Shown here: positions 1-6,967 of the stretch, piece by piece
Numbering within the stretch: the stretch's first letter is position 1
Layout: each line of letters begins with the position of its first letter
Source: a virus
Virus record (IMG/VR): IMGVR_UViG_3300032053_013224
Span: 1-26,024 of that record
Reading direction: 5' to 3' (one strand)
DNA: 26,024 nt
The notes under the pieces: generated by a model
Database searches by the model: none
What the model was told of the DNA's origin: nothing
What the model saw: only the letters and a program-made list of their open reading frames with translations
Position numbers and translations under genes: made by a program

Positions 1-2853
1 TATACTCCCCTCAACAGCCTCCCATGTATCACCAAAGAATTTTTTACGAATCTCTTTTATAGCTTTGGAATTAGAAGAAAGTAGTTGTCCTTGTGCCCAA
101 TGTGCTCCGTCTATTTTCCGCCAATCACCCTTAACCTGCCAAAAGGCTTGACTCCCAGCCTCTGAAACCATCCACACTCTAGTATGTCCACCATCAGGAG
201 AAAACCACTTTGCATCAAGAGGTAGAGCGTCAGTTCCAGCTGTCTTACTAAAAGCCTTCACAAAACCAGTAGATTTGTATTTTTTATCAAAATCATTGTG
301 TAAATTGTAAATTTGATTAGCACTAATCGTCCTATTTACTTCAACTTTTATTTGTGCTTCCTTATCAACTGGTGTATCTAATGTGTCTCTGTATTCATTA
401 TTCAATTCACGCCTAAGATGATTAAGCGTTATTTCTTGACGATTTCTTTCCTTTAGAGGTTGGTCTCTATCTTGAACTTCTTGATCTTTCCCCTGCATAG
501 AGTTAGTAAGTATATCTTTAACTTGTGTAAAACTGTTCACACGTGCTATCTTCTCCTTGCCATTCTTTGAATATTTTACAATAAATTCTAGAATTTGTAT
601 ATCAGGTTCCATCGGAGCCATAACTTCTTCTATAAAAGTAGCTCTCGAGTAGTCTGACAATAATTCTTTTTCAATTAATGTTTTTTCTAACTTTTCAAAT
701 TCAATGCCTTCAGCTGAATTAATTCTCATGACCATTTTCACAACCTCTTCACCTGGTTGCATCTTATTACACTCCTCATCTGACGATGTCCACGATAAAA
801 CTCCTTCAAGAGACTTAGACCAAGAAGAATAAGAAGGAGTTGTTGGATGCTTATATTGTCTTATTGACCGCATTAACGAACCCACGTTAGATATTTCTAA
901 AAATTCGCGTCCAGGCATTTCAATGCTTCTATGTAGATTTCCTTTGAATATTGCTTCAGGTATAAACTTTTTAATTAAAATAAAGATAGCAGCAGGAACG
1001 GAAGAAGTGGATTCGTGATATTCACCATCTTGCCACTTATCAGCAAAGTCAGCAATAATAAGTAAAGCCTTCTCTTTATCCATTAATGCTTCTTTATGAA
1101 ATCCCCTTAACAAACCTTGTGGAAACATCTTATTCACTACTTCGGCTGACTCTTGTTCTGCAACACCTTCACCACCAGGAAAGCCTTTTTCGGGATCATA
1201 ATCTAAAACATGTCCCTTTTCATGAGAAACAACTTCAACAATAGCTTGCTTGACTGCTTCCTCAAACATCTCACGATGCTCTGGATTGTTAGAATCAAAA
1301 TTAGATCCTAAACGATGTTTTACATCATTCTTTATGCGCTGAACATTTAAATGAATAATGGAAGAATCGTCGGAGCTAACTTGCCCATAAGGACCACTAT
1401 GTAATGCTACAATCTTTGAGATACCCTTGAAATAACCAGGATCAGAAGCCGTAAGCTGTTGCACTGCATCTTGGATTTCAGCTCGAATTTCAGGCTCAAT
1501 TTCTACTCTTGGTGAGTCTATTAAAGATTGTACATTGGGAGAGGTTACAGAGGGAGACACTAATAAAGAGCCAGGCTGAACTTGAGACTTTTTCTTCAAC
1601 TCATTAAGAGCTTCTTGTCTACTTAAAGATATATACATTTGAACATCGTATACAACTTTTGGTGATCTATCACCCTTCTGATAGGCCTCAAGTGAAGGTT
1701 TATAAATCTCTTCAATATTTTTAGGTTCTTTTTCAATATTAGGATCGATTTTAGCAGCTACCCTTTCGGTAAGTTTGAGACTGTGAAACAAATTTACAGC
1801 AGCACTAAATGGGTCAGAAATATTGCCAAACGTCCAAGGTCCAAACTTATTAGATGAGTAACCCCAATCATCATCAACGTGTCCCCAAACGCTCTCCTTT
1901 TGTTTATTTAGCACTGTTCCAATGAACTCATTCTTATAATATACTAAACGCATATTTTCAGAAGAAGAGGGAACAATGGTAATGTGCTTTGAAAAAATCT
2001 CTGATGCTTTTGTGAGACCTTTAAGGGCATTGCTTTCAATTGAACTCTTTTCTAATTTAACCAGCTGCTCCTCTACTATCCATTGACTTTCTGTACTTTT
2101 ATTCTTATAATCAATAACTCCATGTTCATCGGGCATATTAAATGCAATTAAATGCCACATTTCACCAGCATCCTTTTGTGTCTTACCTGTATATATACCC
2201 TTTTTATTTGGATCGTCTATTAATCTAACAAGATCGCCCTTTTGAAAAGTCTCTTGTGCTGTTTTTGTAAAGCTCTTAATGTTAGCTACGTTTTCAGGAC
2301 CCCACCATCTCTTAAAAACCTCTTTATAGTCTACCTTATGTTCCATAGTTGGGATGCTGAATATTTGCTCAAACGTATAACCTTTATTTTTAAGATACTT
2401 AAACTGCTCTTTGTAGGCACGTTCTTCTACTGGATTATTTGGATATTGCCCTGATGTATCTTGTGAACCAAACTGGTGGTGTGCCTTTTCGTGAACCATC
2501 CAGCCAGCCGGATCGGAAGCCGAATCATAATCTTCTCTTACTCTTATTGTTTTATTATCAAAATCATATTCAGTTGGATCTTCTTTTCCTCGAGCCCATT
2601 CATTTTGGGGTATTATTTTCACTATTGGTGTTTGCGAATGCTTCACAAAACCCTTCAATGCACCTGTGGGGGCATTGTTTTGATAACCAAAAGGAGCAGG
2701 AATAAAAGAAGCAGGTAGACTGGTAACTTGAGTCTGAGTGCTTTCGCTTTCTCGTCTTACATTATCATACTCCACAGGAGCGATTTTATTAGGATAAAGA
2801 ACCTTTTTCTTTTTTCCCTTTTCATCGTCCTTCTTTGCAAAATCCTGAATCAT
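1..2853 (-). CDS. Very large virion-associated protein with two zincin (HExxH) motifs, 3'-truncated by the window
   Basis: This is one uninterrupted minus-strand frame of 951 codons that runs off the left edge, so the C-terminus is missing. Its ATG shares one base with the terL stop (TAATG), suggesting translational coupling. Two separate metalloprotease-type motifs are visible. HEKAH is at residues 121-125, followed by NPVEERAYKEQF with E143/E144 as possible third zinc ligands. HEKGH is at residues 544-548, followed by FPGGEGVAEQESAE with E566, E568 or E571 as candidates. HExxH plus a downstream Glu is the gluzincin pattern. Around residues 205-260 there is a beta-rich SH3-like stretch (KGDLVRLIDDP). 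Short KGF/KTA-type segments recur, for example K197-Q200 and near residue 870. Size, position after terL and protease motifs suggest a virion protein, perhaps ejected or involved in maturation. That role is inference; the reading frame and both motifs are seen directly. Confidence 0.85.
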   Translation of the reverse strand, partial: MIQDFAKKDDEKGKKKKVLYPNKIAPVEYDNVRRESESTQTQVTSLPASFIPAPFGYQNNAPTGALKGFVKHSQTPIVKIIPQNEWARGKEDPTEYDFDNKTIRVREDYDSASDPAGWMVHEKAHHQFGSQDTSGQYPNNPVEERAYKEQFKYLKNKGYTFEQIFSIPTMEHKVDYKEVFKRWWGPENVANIKSFTKTAQETFQKGDLVRLIDDPNKKGIYTGKTQKDAGEMWHLIAFNMPDEHGVIDYKNKSTESQWIVEEQLVKLEKSSIESNALKGLTKASEIFSKHITIVPSSSENMRLVYYKNEFIGTVLNKQKESVWGHVDDDWGYSSNKFGPWTFGNISDPFSAAVNLFHSLKLTERVAAKIDPNIEKEPKNIEEIYKPSLEAYQKGDRSPKVVYDVQMYISLSRQEALNELKKKSQVQPGSLLVSPSVTSPNVQSLIDSPRVEIEPEIRAEIQDAVQQLTASDPGYFKGISKIVALHSGPYGQVSSDDSSIIHLNVQRIKNDVKHRLGSNFDSNNPEHREMFEEAVKQAIVEVVSHEKGHVLDYDPEKGFPGGEGVAEQESAEVVNKMFPQGLLRGFHKEALMDKEKALLIIADFADKWQDGEYHESTSSVPAAIFILIKKFIPEAIFKGNLHRSIEMPGREFLEISNVGSLMRSIRQYKHPTTPSYSSWSKSLEGVLSWTSSDEECNKMQPGEEVVKMVMRINSAEGIEFEKLEKTLIEKELLSDYSRATFIEEVMAPMEPDIQILEFIVKYSKNGKEKIARVNSFTQVKDILTNSMQGKDQEVQDRDQPLKERNRQEITLNHLRRELNNEYRDTLDTPVDKEAQIKVEVNRTISANQIYNLHNDFDKKYKSTGFVKAFSKTAGTDALPLDAKWFSPDGGHTRVWMVSEAGSQAFWQVKGDWRKIDGAHWAQGQLLSSNSKAIKEIRKKFFGDTWEAVEGSI

Positions 2854-4697
2854 TAGTGTCTACCTCTCATCATTCCAGTCCTTGCAATTGGTTTTATGGT
2901 TCCACCGCCAGGTAATGGCATAGTTCTATTGCTACTATATGTGGGTTGATTAAACCCTGTAAACCCTTGTGTCTTTTGAAACATATATCCAACGTAAGAA
3001 TAAACCAAGGCGCACGCACCATCTATGGGTTTTGTGGAGCTTTGCTTATGATATTTCTTTTTAATCTGTCCAGATCCAGCGATGGTAGCCTCTATTTCCA
3101 CATTGCAAATGTGTTCCATTAACCACTCAACACGAGCTGGTTCCTTATATGGAAAAGCAAAAGATTTCTGATCTAAGAGCAGGTCATAAACCTCTTCAAA
3201 AGCTCTGTGTTTATCTATAGTAATTTGATGAGTAGCCCTGTCATACCTATAAGTGGTTTTACAATTAGCACTAGAAATAACCTCAACAAGCCTATCGGGA
3301 TATTTCTCTTTCAAGACCTGATTCTGTACATGTCCAGCACCAAAGTCGCAAGCTACCACCTTACAATTATACTGTCTAATCCAATCGACAATATTTTGAA
3401 TTTGTCCCTGATCACCCATTACTTTTGATTGTTCCATTCTATGGGCAAATTCTAAACGAAACTTACCTTCTGCTAATCTAGATAAAACAATAAATACAGT
3501 GTAGCCACCTGCACCTTCGTCATCTTCACCACTGATTCTTTGACCCCAGTCAACACCTGCCCATGTCATTCTATCAGTTACAGCAGGATTAAATCGCCAT
3601 TCATGTGTATTGGGGTCTTTTGTGGTAGCCTCAACAATCTCACCAAAACTAGGCCCCGTCTCACGACCTGAATAAAACTCACCCATAACTTCATTAGCAA
3701 AGGCACGAGCTGTCTTATCTCTTAACTTATCATCTAAGGCTTCACGAGTAATATTGGGTACTATAAGTTGACTAATATAATAACCACGACGAGGAGCGTT
3801 AGCATCACCTTGCGATACCCATTTCCCTCCCTTTACAGCTCGTCTCTTATCCATCTTTTGACGACACCCCTTGCCCTCATGATCGCGACACTCTACAAGA
3901 AACCCTTCTACTAAATTTGTATCTTGCACTTCTTTAGATGAGGAAAACTTATAATACAATGGGAAAAGGTGTCCACAATGTAAGCACTTTAAATAATATT
4001 CTCTCCTATCTGATGCTACCCATAAATCATAAAAATCTGAATTAGCATCTTTGGGAGTACCGAAATCTAGTTCCAAACCAAATCCAGGGGGGCCAAATTT
4101 ACTATGTGACATGGCTTCTTGTGTATTCTCACGAGCTGACTTTGCTAAATCTTGGATCTCATCAAATAGAGCATAATCAAGTGGCAATCCTCTCAATCTG
4201 TCACCCTGTTCACCAGCACCTTCAATTAGAATAAAATTTCCACTTTTGAATGGTTTTTGCGTTACAGATCCATCATTCTCTAATAAATTCCTAAGACAAC
4301 CATTGGTAGACTCTGTAATTGCTGGAGAAAATGTAACCTTACTATAACGTCTAGCTTGCTCAATTTGAGGAAATGTGTGTAATCCTCTAATGTGGTCATA
4401 CGTACCACCACAAGCCATATATAACGAAATAGCGCATGCAGTAGTTGTCATTTCAACCTGACGACCTTTCTTAACAACAATTGGCTTACCCTTAGATCCC
4501 ACAGCTTCTAGGCAAATATAGCGATAAATTTCATGTAAATAATCACGTCCACAATCTATGAGTTGAAACGGCTTACCATCAATAGACATTGTTCTAGAAA
4601 CAAATTCTATAGGATCCATCAGAGTAAACTCTGAAATTAAATCACCTGTTAAAAATCCATCAGTACTTTTTACTTGTACTCTTCTCTTTCGACTCAT
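2853..4697 (-). CDS. terL: Phage terminase large subunit (DNA-packaging ATPase-nuclease)
   Basis: This is the motor protein that pumps DNA into proheads and cuts the concatemer. About 614 residues. The ATPase half has a deviant Walker A (GRQVEMTT, residues 78-85, without the usual GK[ST] lysine). It also has Walker B (YALFDE, D179-E180) and a coupling motif FGTP (T214-P215). A Cys4 knuckle follows (C238, C241, C270, C278), as seen in GpA-type terminases. The C-terminal RNase H-like nuclease shows three acidic positions in order: GVDWG (D383), ACDFGAG (D451) and PIDGACA (D559). I chose the ATG at 4697 because GAGAG lies five bases upstream; an in-frame ATG at 4709 has no good ribosome site. 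The gene follows a terminator-like hairpin and overlaps the next gene by one base. A candidate small subunit lies about 10 kb upstream, not adjacent. Assignment is secure; the exact terminase subfamily is not. Confidence 0.95.
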   Translation of the reverse strand: MSRKRRVQVKSTDGFLTGDLISEFTLMDPIEFVSRTMSIDGKPFQLIDCGRDYLHEIYRYICLEAVGSKGKPIVVKKGRQVEMTTTACAISLYMACGGTYDHIRGLHTFPQIEQARRYSKVTFSPAITESTNGCLRNLLENDGSVTQKPFKSGNFILIEGAGEQGDRLRGLPLDYALFDEIQDLAKSARENTQEAMSHSKFGPPGFGLELDFGTPKDANSDFYDLWVASDRREYYLKCLHCGHLFPLYYKFSSSKEVQDTNLVEGFLVECRDHEGKGCRQKMDKRRAVKGGKWVSQGDANAPRRGYYISQLIVPNITREALDDKLRDKTARAFANEVMGEFYSGRETGPSFGEIVEATTKDPNTHEWRFNPAVTDRMTWAGVDWGQRISGEDDEGAGGYTVFIVLSRLAEGKFRLEFAHRMEQSKVMGDQGQIQNIVDWIRQYNCKVVACDFGAGHVQNQVLKEKYPDRLVEVISSANCKTTYRYDRATHQITIDKHRAFEEVYDLLLDQKSFAFPYKEPARVEWLMEHICNVEIEATIAGSGQIKKKYHKQSSTKPIDGACALVYSYVGYMFQKTQGFTGFNQPTYSSNRTMPLPGGGTIKPIARTGMMRGRH

Positions 4698-4720
4698 TGT
4701 ATCTCTCATTCCATAAAAGT

Positions 4721-4748
4721 AAAAGGTGAGGCTTTCACCCCACCTTTT
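4721..4748 (-). terminator. Rho-independent terminator-like hairpin before terL
   Basis: On the minus strand AAAAGGTG pairs with CACCTTTT. The stem is extended inward by one G-U and two G-C pairs around a TGAAAG loop, and is followed by ACTTTT. The arms are A/T-flanked, so the hairpin could work on either strand. It sits in the 112-base gap between the 153-residue protein gene and terL, 24 bases before the preferred terL start. It could reduce read-through into terL, or act as an mRNA processing or stabilising hairpin. Confidence 0.6.
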
Positions 4749-4821
4749 ATAAGAAAATCGATACTTTTGACTTTAAATAGACCCTAAGTACATTTTTAAA
4801 TTATGTCTTAAGGTTCTAAAA

Positions 4822-5283
4822 TTACTGCTGAGTCTCTTCGTTAATTATCTGATCAATAAGGTCAGCCTCTTCTGTAAGACCTTTCTCATCAAGTTTTGTA
4901 GCAATATCTGCTAATTTCTCAAGATAAGCTGTCTTCGCTGTCTTAGTGACTGTCTTTTCAGCAGCACCTTGAACACCCTTAGGCTCTTTGCGAGCGACTT
5001 CTTCAACTACATCGTGAACCTCATTAATGGTCTCAACGTAGCCATCAGCGTTAGGGCCCGTAGCCTTTACATCTGTGGACTTCACATCGTAAACACCTTC
5101 ACCACCTTTACCAGGTGTGACAACTGTTGTGCAGGTTCCACCTTGAGGATGGGCAACTTTTACTTCATCCTGTGTTGGTCCCATCTTACTCTTATCCCAA
5201 TACTGATCCTTATCAAGAGCTTCTTTAATAAGCTTTTGTCCATGATCAGTCTCAAAAAACGCCTTAATAACATTCCAATCCAT
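4822..5283 (-). CDS. Small acidic protein with C-terminal helical module
   Basis: I do not recognise the family. The product is 153 residues. The start at 5283 is preferred because a near-perfect AGGAGG lies six bases upstream; an in-frame ATG at 5310 falls inside the previous gene. The middle is hydrophilic and rich in Gly, Thr, Val and Asp. Residues about 95-115 look helical and charged (INEVHDVVEEVARKE). A KTVTKTAKTA stretch leads directly into the shared two-helix module at residues 121-153 (LADIATKLDEKG, then LTEEADLIDQII), which forms the C-terminus. This is the cleanest copy of the module in the window. The gene lies 10 bases after the 557-residue protein gene and is the last one before the terminator-like hairpin. 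A head-core, scaffold or accessory virion role is possible from context but not shown. Confidence 0.85.
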   Translation of the reverse strand: MDWNVIKAFFETDHGQKLIKEALDKDQYWDKSKMGPTQDEVKVAHPQGGTCTTVVTPGKGGEGVYDVKSTDVKATGPNADGYVETINEVHDVVEEVARKEPKGVQGAAEKTVTKTAKTAYLEKLADIATKLDEKGLTEEADLIDQIINEETQQ

Positions 5284-5293
5284 ACTTAACCTC

Positions 5294-6967
5294 CTATGGT
5301 TGTTGATCAACGTCTTTAATTAAGCGCTCGATAATATAACGGGCTGCATCGTCTACCATACTGGCTTCTCGATGACATCCTTTATTATCTAATTGATTAG
5401 CAATACGCACCAATTTAATTATATGTTTTGCAGCAAGTACCAACTCCTCTTCTGGAACCTCTACCCCTTCGGGAGGTAGAGCGTCTGCAATCTCTGGCTC
5501 TATTTCGGGAGCAAAAGAAGGTAGAGGAGATTTTGGACCTGTTGTTAGATCTTTTTCTATGATCTTTTCTAAGATTTCCTTAGCATTAGACATTCCCTTT
5601 TGTTGTGCATCGTTCTCATATTCATGTAGTAAATCGTCCATAGAATCGTACATATTACCCTGGTCATCAACCCACAAGTCACTCATATCAGCTGTTTCTT
5701 GTGCAAAAATCTCTTGTAATGAGTGTGCAAACAAATTCTTAGAGGGTGGTAACGATTCTGTTTTAAAACGGTAGGTGGGCTTTTCCTCTTTTTGTGGTGC
5801 TTTTTCTACCTGCTTAGGAAGACCACTCTTAGGTACCCAAAATAATCCACCATCTTCTTTTTTAGTTAAATCGCGCTCATCATCATTAATATCAAAACCT
5901 TCACCCTCGCGACCTAACATAAGAACACTAATACCTGGAGCGATTGTCTTATCTTCAAATCCAGGAGACTGTTCTAATACATTTTTAGCAAGAAAAGCGT
6001 TCTCAAACATTGACTGTTTCTGCAAATCCATAACTTTTTGTTGTAATTTTTTCTTAGTTTCTGTTTGCTTTAAGGCCTCATTTTGAGCAATAGACATAAA
6101 ATCGTAATCAGGATTTTGCTCATTCTCTACATAGATAACAATGTTGCCAGACAATGTATAGCTAGAAACTCGGTCAAATGTTTTCTTAGCTCCCAACACT
6201 GCCTTTCCTTTTATAGGACTATCGGGCGTATTACCGTTGGGGTAATCCTTAACAATTTGATCAGGATTAGATGTAGGGCGAGCTTTCAAATAAGGATATG
6301 AATCCTTCATGAGATAAAAGGTCAACAACCTATTAGGACGCATTGTGCCACCAGCATAAGATTTGCCTGTGTAATATCCACCAGAGCCCTTACCCAATTT
6401 ACCCTCTAAGTCAACATATTTAATATCTACAACTCTTTCTAGAAATTTCTTTTGAAGAGCAGGAAAGGCCTTTAATCCACTATAGAAAGCTTTTACAACC
6501 TCTTCGGCAGGAGAGCGTTCACGCGCTCTTTGCTTTTCCTTTCCCTGTTCAAGGTGTTGTTTTAATTCTTCACGTAAACTTTGGTGCTCGTAAACACCCT
6601 TACCAAGTAGCGCATTTACAGATAGGAGAATCTGTTCAATCTGAGGATTGGTATTTGCTTGGGCTTGTAGTTCAGGATAAATCTCTTCCAGACCACGTGT
6701 ATATGTATCAATTAGTCCTTCTTTTTCTTGCATGATTAGATCGTTAAGAATAGTCTCAAAATTCCTAACACTAGAGCGCCAAACGGTACACTTTAAAGGT
6801 ACTTCACTTAAAATGGAGGAACCAGATCTTTCACTTCCGCCTCGACCAATCCCCATCGTCTTATTCCACACTTGAAAAAATCGACGTGATGCAGCCTCTC
6901 TGGTTTCTGATTCCCAACTTTCAACTGGTTTAACCCACTCTTTTGCTTCTTGTGCTCGTTTTTTCAT
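5294..6967 (-). CDS. Unrecognised virion-like protein with C-terminal helical module
   Basis: The product is 557 residues with no family I can name. The start at 6967 is supported by AGGAG seven bases upstream and by the TAATG junction with the preceding gene's stop; a longer form from 6988 lacks a ribosome site. The N-terminal third is charged and helical. A central Gly/Tyr-rich region (GKGSGGYYTGKSYAGG) precedes a beta-like segment (SGNIVIYVENEQNPDYDF). An acidic, Pro-rich linker near residues 455-500 separates this from the end. The C-terminus (about 515-557) carries a variant of the shared module: LVRIANQLDNKG, then CHREASMVDDAARYII. Charged linkers with a terminal module resemble the neighbouring 153-residue and split-gene products, which suggests all are cargo or partners of one assembly. 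Function unknown. Confidence 0.85.
   Translation of the reverse strand: MKKRAQEAKEWVKPVESWESETREAASRRFFQVWNKTMGIGRGGSERSGSSILSEVPLKCTVWRSSVRNFETILNDLIMQEKEGLIDTYTRGLEEIYPELQAQANTNPQIEQILLSVNALLGKGVYEHQSLREELKQHLEQGKEKQRARERSPAEEVVKAFYSGLKAFPALQKKFLERVVDIKYVDLEGKLGKGSGGYYTGKSYAGGTMRPNRLLTFYLMKDSYPYLKARPTSNPDQIVKDYPNGNTPDSPIKGKAVLGAKKTFDRVSSYTLSGNIVIYVENEQNPDYDFMSIAQNEALKQTETKKKLQQKVMDLQKQSMFENAFLAKNVLEQSPGFEDKTIAPGISVLMLGREGEGFDINDDERDLTKKEDGGLFWVPKSGLPKQVEKAPQKEEKPTYRFKTESLPPSKNLFAHSLQEIFAQETADMSDLWVDDQGNMYDSMDDLLHEYENDAQQKGMSNAKEILEKIIEKDLTTGPKSPLPSFAPEIEPEIADALPPEGVEVPEEELVLAAKHIIKLVRIANQLDNKGCHREASMVDDAARYIIERLIKDVDQQP

Noticed and set aside
2242-2718. Three short plus-strand ORFs
   Set aside because: They are antisense to the continuous minus-strand frame of the double-zincin protein, which carries clear motifs.
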